From: Homarus americanus
Taxonomy: Eukaryota > Arthropoda > Malacostraca > Decapoda > Nephropidae
Assembly (NCBI RefSeq): GCF_018991925.1
Contig: NW_024726235.1
Coordinates: 3,654,135 to 3,718,134 of the forward strand
Length of the DNA: 64,000 bases
Reading direction: 5' to 3'
Shown here: one piece after another, positions 35,834 to 48,499 of the stretch
How the letters are laid out: every line of letters begins with the position of its first letter
Position numbering within the stretch: position 1 is the stretch's first letter
Program-made: the position numbers and the translations under genes
Notes under the pieces: generated by a model
The model's input: only the letters and a program-made list of their open reading frames with translations
Databases searched by the model: none
Told to the model about the DNA's origin: nothing

Positions 35834-36020
35834 CACACACACACACACGCACACGCACACACACACACACACACACACCAAAATGGTTCATGGAATTTAC
35901 TAACTTTTTATATTGAATTTTTTTTCTTCACTTTTTTTCACCAATTTTGGTATTTTACATCTGTGGCGGGATACAGGTTATAAAAATACAAGGGGAAGCC
36001 AATACGAAAATGCTGTCATG

Positions 36021-36102
<82 letters not shown>

Positions 36103-36347
36103 CGATCACCACCTCCTATTACATTTTAAAGCTGGGTTATTATTTCCTTTGTGTTGAATTTTTTTATGTATGTAAACTTTTATAAATTTTCAAAACGTAA
36201 TAACAATGTCATGTTATCCACTAAATAATTGGAATTCGGAAATCGATCACAAACTCCTATTGCATTATAAATCTGGAATATAGTGGGGGTTTTTATCCCA
36301 GGTAAAAACTTGAAAAAAAAATAAAACTTCACAATATTTAGGTCATG

Positions 36348-36380
<33 letters not shown>
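35834..36380. repeat. three (AC)n microsatellites
   Basis: AC runs at about 35834-35878, 36022-36101 and 36350-36380. GATCACCACCTCCTATTACA / GATCACAAACTCCTATTGCA / GATCATTAACTCCCATTACA follows in each neighbourhood, suggesting duplication of a larger unit of about 140 bp. Confidence 0.85.
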
Positions 36381-36381
<1 letters not shown>

Positions 36382-36384
36382 GCA

Positions 36385-36970
36385 GAGAATTCACATACTG
36401 ATCATTAACTCCCATTACACTTTCAATCTACAACTCCCATACTGTTTATTTTTGTATCCGTAAACATTTAAAACAATAGAAATTACAATAACCAGGTCAT
36501 AACACCCACCAATAACACACACATATCGTAATCATTAACTGCTACTAACAACCACTATCACTACCCTTTAACATGTGATATTTCTTTAAGCCAAAAAAAT
36601 AATAACACTAAAAAAATCAAATAAATCACATCACAATAACTGGGTCACTTTACAATAACTAACTTTCCTTTCATCAATAAATTAGGTCAAACATTTTATT
36701 TTCTCTTTCTCTCCCTCTCGTATTTTTCTAACTCACGTGTAAACAAAAAATAATAACTTAAAGTACAGCTTAAATGGAGCCTCAGTTCCTATTAGTTCAT
36801 TAACCCTTAGAATTGAACTCCACTGATGTTAAGATGGATATAGGAATTTTTGGTTAGGTTAAGGTTAGCTAAAATCAGAGCCCACTACGATTAAGACCCC
36901 GCCATTAGGACGTGACCTCAATCCTAATGGTTCGGTTAGGTTAAACCCCATTAAGACCGTGGCGCCCCTT
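36385..36970. other. AT-rich unique DNA, no gene supported
   Basis: Nothing identifiable. Confidence 0.6.
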
Positions 36971-36994
36971 TGACCAATCACCGTAAAATATTAT

Positions 36995-37215
36995 ATGGAA
37001 GGAGAGTGGTGGTAGGAGTGGTGGTGGAGCTGGTAGTGGTGGAGGAGGTGGGACGTGCTATTGGTGGTGGAGGAGGAGGTGCGTGATGGTGCTGGTGGAG
37101 GGCGTGCTGAAGGAGGTGGAGGAAGGCGTGATAGTGGAGGAGGGCGTGATGGTGGAGGAGGGCGTGCTGAAGGAGGTGGAGGAAGGAAGTACTGAAGGTG
37201 GTGGCGAAGGAGGAC
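36995..37215. repeat. G-rich minisatellite
   Basis: GGTGGAGGAGGGCGTG(A/C)TG units of about 18-24 bp. Confidence 0.9.
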
Positions 37216-37389
37216 ATGCTGGGAAGGTCAGGACCATAGCAATAAGCAGTGGAGGGAGGCGCCGTATAGTGCTGATGGGGCGTATGTGTTCAATAGCGAG
37301 GAGGCGGCGAGGAACACTTACTTCAAGATGGCGTCGCCCTGATTATACTGCTACTAGTAGAGTGCGTAGAGGGGGGAGGGGGTAGAGGC

Positions 37390-37590
37390 GAGATGACCCC
37401 ACCCCTCACCAAAACCTTGCCCACCCCTCGCTAAAACCTTGCCCACCCCCCATCAAAACCCTCCCCACCCCTCACCAAAACCTTGCCCACCCCTCGCTAA
37501 AACCTTGCCCACCCCCCATCAAAACCCTGCCCACCTCCCATCAAAACCCTGTCCACCCCTCATCAAAACCCTGCCCACCTCCCATCAAAT
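37390..37590. repeat. ~23-bp tandem repeat
   Basis: AAAACCTTGCCCACCCCTCG plus CTA, and the variant AAAACCCTGCCCACCTCCCA, about nine copies. Confidence 0.92.
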
Positions 37591-37624
37591 CCCTAACCAT
37601 ATATATTTTTTCAAGTCCACAAAA

Positions 37625-38090
37625 CCAAACTTAACCTAACCTAACCCACAAAACCTAACCCAGGGCACAAACCCTAACCTAACCCACATAATCTGACCTG
37701 ACCTAATAAGCTAATTACTCTCACTTGACGCATCAACTAATCTGACCTAATTAACCTGATCCAAACTGACTTCACCTGACCTAACCTTATCAAAGTGACC
37801 TATCCTAACTTAAAGTCAAATACTACCTATAACTTCACTGAAATCACCTCACTTGACCCAAATTAACTTGATCTGGGTTAACTTTAATGAACCGAACTGA
37901 TCTGACCTCCATAATTTGACTAACTAACTAACTAACTATCTTAGTCCATCCCAAATGCCTTAACTCACACACCTTAAGCCACACACTTTAAATCACACAC
38001 CCTAAGGCACACGCTTTAAATCACACACCCTAAGGCACACACTTTAAATCACACACCCTAAGACACACACTTTAATTCGCACACCCTAAT
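37625..38090. repeat. degenerate CCTAA/ACCTGACC region and ~25-bp repeat
   Basis: 37625-37930 has scattered ACCTAACC/CTGACCTAA words, apparently a decayed telomere-like array. 37970-38085 has about five copies of CACACACCCTAAGGCACACA plus CTTTAAAT. Confidence 0.75.
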
Positions 38091-38116
38091 CCAGATACCC
38101 CACCTCACTTAACCCA

Positions 38117-38153
<37 letters not shown>

Positions 38154-38371
38154 TCTAAATGAAAATCTACTCAGGTGAGGAGGGAGGGGAGAAGAGGTGA
38201 GAGGTTTACACTAACGTTAAGGAGGCAGATCACCTGTACGCCTTTAACACCAGTATTAACGTTAGTCGATCTCCGTTACCGACAACATTAACGTAATTAG
38301 TTCTTACTTATTCCTCCTGCCTTAACGAGTACACCAACGTGCCCACTTCGCTGAGGACTGAGTCAAGTGAT

Positions 38372-38372
38372 C

Positions 38373-38419
<47 letters not shown>

Positions 38420-38427
38420 TAACAATG

Positions 38428-38462
<35 letters not shown>

Positions 38463-38480
38463 GATAATAATAATAATAGT
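38372..38480. repeat. (AAT)n/(ATAATG)n microsatellite
   Basis: ATAATA units grading into TGATAA units. Confidence 0.97.
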
Positions 38481-38918
38481 ATCAGCATCAATAAGTCAAT
38501 GTAATGGTACGCTATTCTTCTGAAGGGAATGGAAATAATAAAGTCATTGTGTGATAAACTTGGAAGAAAAAATAATTCTTCAGCGAAAGACACGAGATAA
38601 CAAGTCATTCTCTCCTTAATTAAACACTCCCTTATGGGAGTCGTGTAAAGGAAAGTTCAGTTTCTCTCACAATTCAATTCAACCAAAAACGAAAAAAAAA
38701 ATATAAGTGGTAAAAATGGGTGCCGTCCATTGGTTTGTCCATTAAGGTGATCAATATAGGTAGCGTATAATCGGGCCGGGATGCTCAACCAGGGTCATTA
38801 CTCTGTCCTTGCATCCTTATTAACGTCATCGAAAATTGGTAAACAAGCCAAGTTGACGTTAAATCATGACAGAATGGGGAGGGGGGGCTCTTGGTGTGTT
38901 CGATTTAGATTTAGAGTG

Positions 38919-39152
38919 CCCCAGAGGGTGCTAGTTTATTGGGCACCCCCCTAACAGCCTGTGCAAGGTGAAGCGCAGAAGTGTTTACAGCGCCCATCTG
39001 GGAAGCATGCGTAGTTCATGCTTACCTTTATGACTCGTGCATTAAGGGCGTAAAAGCCTGAAGGGTCATGAGTTTTGTCAGCAAGTTACATAAAGTGACA
39101 GAATGATGAGTGTGTGTGTGGGGAAGAGGAATTCCCTGTACAATTTATCTGT
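38919..39152. repeat. dispersed repeat family A, copy 2 (~230 bp)
   Basis: Same order of blocks as 2016-2230, with a longer 5' part (CCCCAGAGGGTGCTAGTTTA TTGGGCACCCCC, a possible terminal hairpin). Confidence 0.85.
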
Positions 39153-40108
39153 TTATGGCTGGCGGCTTTTGGTTGACTGTGGTTGGCCGGGCAGGTGAGA
39201 TTAAAACCCTCACTAGTACTTTGGCATTATGTTTACACCAGGTGAGAGGAGGGAACAGAGAATCGGGGCGGAAGAGGAGGGGGGGTAAGTGCTCATGTCA
39301 TTAAGGTAGAAAAATCTAATTAATTTGTTACATCTACCAAGAAAAACAGGACAGGTAAAGGTGTATCCTGGTTGGTGGTGGTGGTGGACGGAGGAGGAGG
39401 AGGCTAGTGAGATCAATACCAACAGCCAAGTGGAATACAATAGACTTTAATAACAGTCCAATATTTCGTTACATTACCGCCTTAAACCCTCACTCCACCA
39501 ACCATCGCCAACAATGCTAATGACTGTACCACCATGATCGGGGCCAATAACACTACTTTACATTACACACGACCTGGTGACTGATATGAGTTCACGGTTA
39601 TCTGGTTTTAACACACCTTGTACTATAAGATGGTTGGGGGTAGTTAGTGGTAGTGTTTGTTGCTCTAAGACTCACGTTATAGAGGGGCAGTATAACACAG
39701 GGTGAGGCTCGGGTCATAAGCTGCTGGGGAGACGGGGCGAGGGGTTGGGAGGGGTTGGGGAGGTAAGGTTTGTCTCAGCCTTCCCCAACACCTACGATCT
39801 TTCTAGAACTCTCGGTTATAATGGGTTTTAAAAATACACAATAATGCCAACTTAAAAGACACCAAAAAAAAATATATATATATACATTCTTCATTTCCAT
39901 CAACAGTAACTCGTTTAAAGGTACAGTGAATAACTTTTTTACACAGAGGTAGAAAAGGGATGAGAAGGAAGATGATGATGATGATTTGCGAGAAATAATA
40001 CGGAACGTTTCTCATCAACCTTCATACACTGACTGAGATAAGATACGATAAGATTTTTGTGGTGATAAGGAGGAATGAACAGTTAAACGCCTCTTCCAAG
40101 AACACTCT

Positions 40109-40159
<51 letters not shown>

Positions 40160-41050
40160 TAGTTTATCGTCAATATGATTTTCCACACAACTCAAGATCG
40201 TTTTTATGACGTTATTATTAGTAGTAGTTAAGGAATCATAATTTCTGGGTTTCTACAATAATGGCATGTAATTTTTTTAATGTGTGTGTGTGTGTGTGTG
40301 TGTACGTGTGTGTGTGTACGTGTGTGTACATACAAACCGTGAATAGATCAACTCTGAACCCCTAAACTTAAAACTATAAAAATTCAGGAATCCTACAAAC
40401 ATCTGAATTTTTTATATACATTTAAATTCTGAGGTTCAAAGTTGTCCTAAGAGTGATTTGTAAGGTTATATACACACACACACACACACACGCACACACA
40501 TCACTCTTTAACCCTGTAAGACTAATTCCATCCATTTTCCTTAGTTAAATTCCAATAGAACATTCTTACGTACGAAATCTAACGCGATCAAATACATAAA
40601 TAACATTGTACACTACTTAAAATATTTGTGCATTTTTTTTTAAGGAGAGGAGTTTCCACATATGACTAAAAACTATGATACTACTCCACAGTATTAGTGA
40701 GGGTGGAGTAGGAATCCAATTGACCATTAGAAGGAGTGGAGTGAGGTAATGAAAGGGTAGGGAAGGAGGATGTGTGGTGGCTCTTATAACACGATAACAA
40801 GGAGACGACGTAGTTAAACAGGTTGTTAGGCAATTACAGTTTCAACTCGTCACTCCCACACGACTTACTCAACCATAACAAAGTCCATAACAAATAATTT
40901 ATTGTTTTTCTGTAAGATAATATAGTCTTTTACTGATAAACATAAAACAAGTATAAACTGCTGCTTATTAACTTTGATTCAAGTGTAAAGAATAGATGAT
41001 GAACAATACCGCATTTCTGGTAAGCAAAATGATCTGGAGATGGTGGCCGT
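39153..41050. other. mostly unique AT-rich DNA with small microsatellites
   Basis: (TC)n at 40111-40157, (GT)n at 40281-40328 and (AC)n at 40473-40500. No coding region that I can support. Confidence 0.65.
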
Positions 41051-44000
41051 GTGGAGGGTCACCTTATTATTACACAACTTTGTTCACTCTTTAACAATCA
41101 CTATTATGCTGTAGACATCAACTTGACAGGTGGTTGTTACTGTAGTAAGCAGGTTCCCTCACACCAGCGGGGACAAGTCGCTCGCACAAGTTTTCGAGGA
41201 TATTTCCCGTATTTCTGGGTTTGTTTACACTGACAGCCAGAGAAAACACTACACTGGCGACAAATATAAACAAGCAGCACTCACCTATCAGGAGAACAGT
41301 CGAAAAGGCAAAAAGCTTCCACATTTTGACACTAAAACAGGGAGCTCTCACTAGCGCACTCCGTCACGTCTATCAAAAGACTGTGCTTTGTTCCCGCCCT
41401 GGTTATGCTCGCTATTACAGTGCCGTCTGGTGGCCAGCTTCCCAACCCCGACCCGGCCGTGACGTCACACCTGGCACTCTCCAACCATAGACACCACCAC
41501 TTTAGGATTTTATACCTTGTACACAGTTCCTTAAGATTTAGGTCTTCGAGTTTAAAAAAATATATATTGAATTTGTCAGTTTTAATGACGGTGGGTTCAG
41601 AAATTATTTTCAATGGGTTTTCCAGAATTCAAGATGGTTATGATGTACAATAATAGTTCTTGTGGAGAAAATCACTGGCTATGATAAGCGAACAAAAAGA
41701 ATGAATTTGTGATGAAAAAATACGAAAAGTGAGGTTTTATTTATAACCGATAAGTACATAAAGAAATGTTTGTAAAAACTTCTCTAATTGGCATTGGTGT
41801 ATCCTACCGAGCACCTCTAGCCTAGACCGACTTTCATTGCATTATTTATAAACACCCGACAAAGTTTGAAATGGACTCTTCTATACATTAATCATTTATA
41901 TTCCCAAATACAAAGCAGATAAGCGTTATCATTCGTAGACATGTTAAGTAAACTGATATTATTCTTGCAGGTTAATAGGACACTTAAGTGACCCAACGAA
42001 GGCGAGTGTATACGAAAGCATAAAGACAGAAATAATTTAATTAATTCATAGTGAAATATTTTCTAGGATTAATTTATTCTACATAACGTTATAAGTAAAG
42101 AGTAAAGTCTGAATATATTCGATAACCATTTTAGTATTTCTTTGGGTTTTTTTTTCAATGTAATCCAGGATAAGAGAATGGCACTAATGATAATAGAGAC
42201 TTTGTAATTTTAACACCAAACTGAGCGCCATCTATGTGTTATAACAAGTTAGTGTGAATTACGTTGTTACTTTATCCTCTCCGCCACTCTTGACAGGTTC
42301 ATGGGAAACAAGACATAGGCATCTATGCATTATGAAGATTCCTAATTAAGCTCTCCCGGACGCAGGATTAATACCATTCCCGTGTCTCATTATTTTTTCT
42401 AATAAATAAATAAATAAATAAATAAATAAAGACACCAATACATTTATTCACTTACTGTATATTTACAAGTAGATCTAGACGCCACCATTTGTTGATAAAT
42501 ACTTCACAGGTTGAGGCACAGAATTACTTCACTGTCACCTCGTAGTAAACACCAGTCCAAGGTCTTAGGAATATTATCATAAGGTCTGCTCACACTCAAA
42601 AAAAACCCGAAACTAAATTTTAACTTCAGCAATTGTCATTACTATTTAAATTCTGTTAATAAATTCAGTGTATATATTTATATTTGTGTACAATTTGTTT
42701 CTGTGTGACCAGGAAAATAAAAGTGAGTTGCATAAATAGCTTTCATTACATTTTAACAGTAATGATTTACCCATGTGGTTTTATTTGATATATTATTTAG
42801 ATTTCACTCTATACTAATTTTGTGATTTTGTTTCCGATAATTTTTTTAAGGCTTGTGTTGAGAATGAGTGCTCTAAAGAACATACGTCATAGTACAAAAT
42901 ACGTACTGATGTCATTAGGGAGCTGTACATAATGTGATATGTCCGAAGTCTGTTTTATTACCCCTTTGCCACTACTGCAAGAAGCGAGGTTTCAATAATA
43001 AAAATCACTGAGATCAGCTATTAATTTTCTCATATAGCCGACTAACATTATTTTTAGCTCCCTTTGTACTAAATCCGTATCCTAACTTATTTTTCTAGCT
43101 AAGTATATGCTTAGAGGAACACTTAACTAACTAATCAGTAAATAAATACCGAATAAATGCTGAATTCCATCCTATACTAATACTCTACTTATAACATACT
43201 AGCCAAGGACTAGAGAATACACGTATTCCCTGGAGTCTAGATCTTGGTACTAGCCTAGCCCAATTAATTATATAATGTAATGTTTATAGTCTGTAAAGGG
43301 GTGACGGCAAACATCGACAATACAAAGTGAGAGTTTATATAAGAGGAAGAGAGGTTTTGCTACCTTCACGCCCATTGATAACCATTTGATGTGAAAATAA
43401 GCACATGAAAATTATGACTACAAATATGTTTTATGTTGCTTTCCCACGCGCCACCTTACACCTCCCTCCAACATCCAACTAAAAAGTGTTCTTATCTAAT
43501 GTTAACGGTCATTAAAAAACTTGTGAATGGAGAAAGTAAAATTGAAACCCCTTCAAAAGAAGCTGTGTATAGAATTTTGCTGCTTCTTTGACGTAAATAA
43601 AAGCTATTCTAAACTGTTTTGGGATGCGTTTAACTTCGGACACGCAGTAGGCTACATTGTGTTATAGCACTCCTATAATTACCTTGTAGGTGATTCGTCT
43701 TATCTTTTGCAACGTGGCAGTTGTAATGTTGGTAATGCTCCATTCTTAATCCTTACAAGTCGTCTTGGTACTGATAATTCCAAGCAGTTTATATTTCAAG
43801 TTTCCCTCAAACGCACTGGTCTCAAAATGCAAGTTGCATATTTCGGCATTTTCAGCATTTATAATGTCTTTTCTCTTGCACAAGTGAATCAATATTCTTC
43901 TTAGTACTTTATTCTTCGGAAAGAGATGAACAAATGCTCGACATGTTTGTTTTTGTTAAATTTGTGTCGACACAAGTGACGTCACGAGCTCCGTGAGGTT

Positions 44001-44128
44001 CCGGATAAATGCTGGAAATTGAATTAGAAATCTATAACGAGCAATTTTTTTTCATGGGATTAAGCCGTCGTATTAAATTAAGAGACACACTGGCTGGCCA
44101 CACAGGTCTCTTAAAACTGTGTAACATA
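41051..44128. other. AT-rich unique DNA, no gene supported
   Basis: Higher-GC stretch at 41130-41480 with TGACGTCA at 41459-41466. (AAAT)n at 42399-42430. No homology recognised in any frame. Confidence 0.6.
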
Positions 44129-44164
44129 ATGGAGGACATTGTTGGTCTTGACAACACTGCCGCC
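44129..44164 (+). other. speculative short first coding exon (12 codons) with consensus donor
   Basis: ATGGAGGACATTGTTGGTCT begins a 12-codon frame (MEDIVGLDNTAA) that ends exactly at a GTAAGT donor (44165). The surrounding sequence has more CpG than its neighbours. No downstream exon was found in the window, so this is weak. Confidence 0.15.
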
Positions 44165-44356
44165 GTAAGTCTCCAAGATTAACACCAGCAGCGCCTGACC
44201 CTTGCTTATCACCCAACATTATGCGGATCGCTTTAATTCTACACTCTCTTTCTCACACACCAAACAAAAATGCTGACATTAATTCGAGATGAAATTCTAC
44301 CCGGAAATGATAGCGTCGTGCGTTTTGTTTTATAAATAGATAGTGTAAAGTAGAGC

Positions 44357-44388
44357 CTTTGGGGAGTACAGTACAATACTCCCCAAAG
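44357..44388. other. perfect 12-bp stem hairpin
   Basis: CTTTGGGGAGTA and its complement TACTCCCCAAAG are separated by 8 bases (CAGTACAA). Confidence 0.8.
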
Positions 44389-44389
44389 A

Positions 44390-45255
44390 AATGAATGATT
44401 ATAAAAATATTGGTTGGGATCTTATCGTGTTTCCTAGTAATTATTTATATTTATCACGTGTCCTTTGTATTTATTTGTTCATTATACAGATATACTTGAC
44501 CAGGAAGAGTAATATTAACGTCAATATGAACTTAATTCTTTATTGCTGTCATATTCTAATGAAAAACATCATCATTACTACACCACTTCACTATATGATC
44601 GGTTACATACACACAACGGGGTAGTATAAGTAGTAGTAGTAGTAATAATATTATTTGTAGTAGTGTCAACCATTAAGAGTGAGTTGTTCCTTATCTTAAT
44701 TACGAGTCAACACCTCCCGATTCACTCTAGCGTTCCAACACACGCACACGCACACACACACATACACGCACTCTTTCCATGGATGGTTAGGGAGGCTTTA
44801 CACACACACACATACACACTTTACTACTCCAGCCAGCTAGCTATCCCTCCCTCACCGCCTTCCTCCTCTCCTGCGCCATCCCGCCACCTATTGATGATCT
44901 CTTTACACCTGTTAATCAATTATCCACACCTAATCGTTGATCACGTACACCTGTAGATTCATTTTCTTCTACTGATAATTCATTCTCAACGCTTGATAAT
45001 CCTCTTCACATAATAATAATACACCAGCTACACTGAGATAATCCTCAATAATTACTCTCGATACCTAATGATTATACACACACTCTACACTTGATAATTC
45101 TACACAATTACATTACGATAATTCGGTACACAAAGATCGTATAATGTGAGATTCTGATAATTCGATACACCAAGACCAAAGACCCCAAAATTATTTGATA
45201 ATCAAAATCATACAGACCTTATTACTATGTTCGACTAAATAGTGAGGTTTAGCAC
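44390..45255. other. unique DNA, no gene supported
   Basis: Short AGT repeats at 44628-44645 and AC blocks near 44750-44815. 44940-45180 is rich in degenerate CACCTGATAATTC-type words. Confidence 0.6.
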
Positions 45256-45257
45256 AG

Positions 45258-45522
45258 TACCTGGGTGGGTGACGGACCACTGGGCAGTACCTGGGTGGGT
45301 GACGGACCACTGGGCAGTACCTGGGTGGGTGACGGACCACTGGGCAGTACCTGGGTGAATGACGGACCACTGGGCAGTACCTGGGTGAATGACGGACCAC
45401 TGGGCAGTACCTGGGTGAGGTGGGCAGTACCTGGGTACGGACCACTGGGCAGTACCTGGGTGGATGACGTAGCACTGGGCAGTACCTGGGTGGGTGACGG
45501 ACCACTGGGCTGTACTTGGATA
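45258..45522. repeat. 30-bp tandem repeat
   Basis: GACGGACCACTGGGCAGTAC plus CTGGGTGGGT, about nine copies. Two copies are shortened near 45415-45440. The 30-bp unit keeps a frame open (G-D-G-P-L-G-S-T-W-V); no exon signals support translation. Confidence 0.95.
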
Positions 45523-45689
45523 ACAAACTCACTGGTTATGTATCAGTAAAATAAAAAAAATACAAATTTTTCATTTTTAATTCAGATGTCTCCCGGAGTT
45601 AACGAGGACGCCGAACATTACACTTGATTAAACCGATTGAGAGCGACAAATGAGCGTGATTCATGCCTAGTTTGTCGCCCTCCCTTGCC

Positions 45690-45990
45690 CGCTGGTCAGC
45701 CTGTGGTCAGCCCCTGGTCAGTCACCCATCAGCCAATGGTCAGCCCCTGGTCACTCACCCATCAGCCTATGGTCAGCCTCCTGTCAGCCTATGGTCAGCC
45801 TCCTGTCAGCCTATGGTCGGCCTGTGGTCAGCTTCCTGTCAGCCCGTGGTCAGCTTCCTGTCAGCCCATGGTCAACCACTGGTCGGTCACCTGTCAGTCA
45901 TGTGTTAGCCACTGCTCACTTCAGTTACATGTCAGCCACTGGTCAGCCATGCATCAGCCACTGGTCAGTTACACATCAGCCACTGGCCAA
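45690..45990. repeat. degenerate ~22-bp GGTCAGCC repeat
   Basis: CAGCC(T/C)(A/G)TGGTCAGCCTCCTGT variants over 300 bases. Confidence 0.9.
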
Positions 45991-47089
45991 GTGTGTTCTC
46001 TGGATAAACCTAGCACTTCTAGTAATACTGTATTCAATATTCGTCATCAGGAAAAGGTTCTGAATTCAATTCTAGAGGGTGCCAGTCTAACATCCCTGAG
46101 GACTACTACCAAGACCACTCAAAGAACATATTTTTTACCCTAATGCTGTCATCTTATAGGTCAGGAGCAACATAATATATCATCCTTGAATCCCTGTAAA
46201 ACGTCTACAGTACTGTATAGACAATAAAACAAGTACCGTCTCAAATATTATGGAATATTGACATCCCTCATTTTCTAAATATGTTTTAGGGGAACTGACT
46301 GTGTTATGTGTTCCTGCATCTTCAAATACTTCAAGAGACTGTTTTCACTATTTCTAATGCCAGCTGACTCCAAGGCATCATTACTGCAAGTCAGCAACAC
46401 AGTAATCACTTTCACATTAGTCCTGACACTGCCTGCCACCTGAGAAATAGCTGGTTTTGCTGTCCTGTTTATGGCATTTTATTTACTGTCATTGGCCATT
46501 TCTGTGAAAAAACTAAGGCATATCTTTCGGACAGTAAAAGTTTACTTACCAGTTGGCTTTGCTACATACTGGATATCGTTTTGCAATAAATTGGTTAAGT
46601 GATTGTTGATTTAATTTACTCTAAAAAATTACAGCATTTATGTTGGACTTTCTAGATATTGAGTTAATCTTAATTGTCATGAATTTAGTGGTTTACTTGC
46701 CCTGGGAGGAACACCCACAGGTAATTGAGAGCTACAGTACATTACTTCACTCCCTCCAACCCATCCTTCACTATTTTAATTTTTAACTGTATGACAGTGT
46801 GTCACCTGAAGGGCAATACAACTGACAAGTGACCTCTTCCCAAGCTAAGTGGTCCTGGCTCACCAAGGAAATGAAAGATCAAGATTCATAACTTAAATGT
46901 AAAATAAAGGTTAAGTTTCTGTCATGCACTTAAATACATGTAGCTGTAAGTTATGTGTGTGGATGGAAAGAGACAAGTGTGTTCCATACATAAAAAGTGA
47001 GGGGGAATGAAGGTGGTGAAGGATGATTAATTCAACAAATGGAAGTGCATGGAGTATGGATGATATTAGAAAGGATGCCATGTTACAAA
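45991..47089. other. AT-rich unique DNA, no gene supported
   Basis: Nothing identifiable. Confidence 0.6.
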
Positions 47090-47990
47090 TAGATGTGAAA
47101 GGCGAACAATATGGACTAGGTGTTACTGATACAGTGGTACACTCAACATGGAAAAAAGTGGTAGAAAAGAAAAAGTAAAGAGAGAGAGATCATCTGATGT
47201 GAAGTGGATGTAAAGAGGAAGTGAGGGACTGGTCACTGACAAAGCAAGAGGCTTAAGTTTGCAGTCTGTGTAATTATGTGCAGTATGGATGTGACAGCGG
47301 GAGAATAAGGTAAAGATTAAGATATCTACAAAATTAAAGAATCAAGGAGACCAAAATATATTGATTTGGCAATAAAGGCAGAATGCTCTACCTTATCAAA
47401 AGTTTTATAAATATCAAGTGAAAAAGAAAAAATTCACCGGAGCTGTCAAAAGTAGTCAAAGTTACGAGCTATGAGAGCAGAAATACCTGCAGGGAAATGG
47501 CTGGAACATACACACACTGAGCATTTTTCAATGGGTTTGAGTAGTTTTTCATTTATAATAGAACCTGTGGCTGTAGAGGTGACTGAGGTAAAAGCTATGG
47601 GACTACAGTTGGAAGGACAGGAAGGATCACTATGTTTATGATTAGGCTGGACATAAGTTGATTTCCAAGATGAATTACATAAGTAGTGCAAGAGAGGGCA
47701 AAATGCTAGGAGAAAATACCAGCAAGTTCAGCTACACATTTTTTTAGGATGAGAGGTGGAATACAATCAGATCTTGAGGCTTTGTTTGAATTTAAATTGG
47801 AAAGAGCAGAAACACTGAACATATAAACAATTTAGGTGATTTCATGAGATAGGAAGAATCTAGTAATGGTACTGGATCAAGGCTTGAATTTTTATCAAAG
47901 AAGGAACATAGAAGATTGGCTTTATTTAGGACTGTAATGGCTGATGCAAGATCAGGATGGTTCCATCTTTCTCTTCAAATCATTCCATTC
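47090..47990 (-). pseudogene. decayed non-LTR retrotransposon reverse transcriptase
   Basis: On the minus strand, with frameshifts and stops, the order of reverse-transcriptase motifs is preserved: SNKASRSDCIPPLILKKC (from NKASGPDGIPPxILKxC), SSWKSTYVQP, PSNCSPIAFTSV (from PSNYRPIALTS), LDIYKTFDKVEHSAF (from LDISKAFDRVWH), and a weak SDDLSLFTFSF stretch that may derive from the YADD region. This order is diagnostic for LINE ORF2. It is too diverged for function or a confident clade. Confidence 0.8.
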
Positions 47991-48098
47991 ACAATTATTT
48001 ATATATTTTCCAATTACTGTTTGAATTCTGTATGTCAGTTTATTTACTTTTTATGTATTCTAACCTAACATTTAAAGTCTAAAAAATATTGAGAAATA

Positions 48099-48495
48099 AA
48101 AGGGTGTCCCTGAAGTCTGGACCCATAGGAAATATACAGAACTATATTGTTTTATTTAAAAAAAAAACACATTTCTAACAACAATTTTACATTTTCCAGA
48201 AATGAAACAGCCTTATTGGCTCACTATACAGTACTAATCAAGAGAAGGTGGACCTGGTGTATTACATGTTTCCGGAAGAAGCCAGAGGATAACCTGTGAG
48301 TTACTTCACAATAAACACCCTGAGAAGCCAGAGCCAACACCAGTTCCACCTTCTCTTTATCAGTATAGTGAGCCATTAAGGCTGTTTCATTCATGGAAAA
48401 TGTAAAACTGTTGTTAGAAATTTTTTTTTTCTTTTGAAATAAAACATATAGTTCTGTATATTTCCCATGGGTCCAAACTTCTGGTATACCCTCAA
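48099..48495. mobile_element. mariner/Tc1-type inverted-repeat element, deletion derivative
   Basis: The two arms of about 134 bp (48099-48232 and 48361-48495) are inverted copies, sharing GGACCCATAGGAAATATACA and AATGAAACAGCC-type stretches. TA flanks both ends (48097-48098, 48496-48497). On the minus strand the right arm encodes MAHYTDKEKVELVLALASQG, which resembles the N-terminal helix-turn-helix start of some mariner-like transposases (YTxEEKVEIVLLYGE). The catalytic domain is absent. Confidence 0.75.
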
Positions 48496-48499
48496 TAAC

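Noticed and set aside
41118..41500. Overlapping 70-90 codon frames on both strands
   Set aside because: No recognisable motif, frames on both strands equally open; best explained by locally higher GC.
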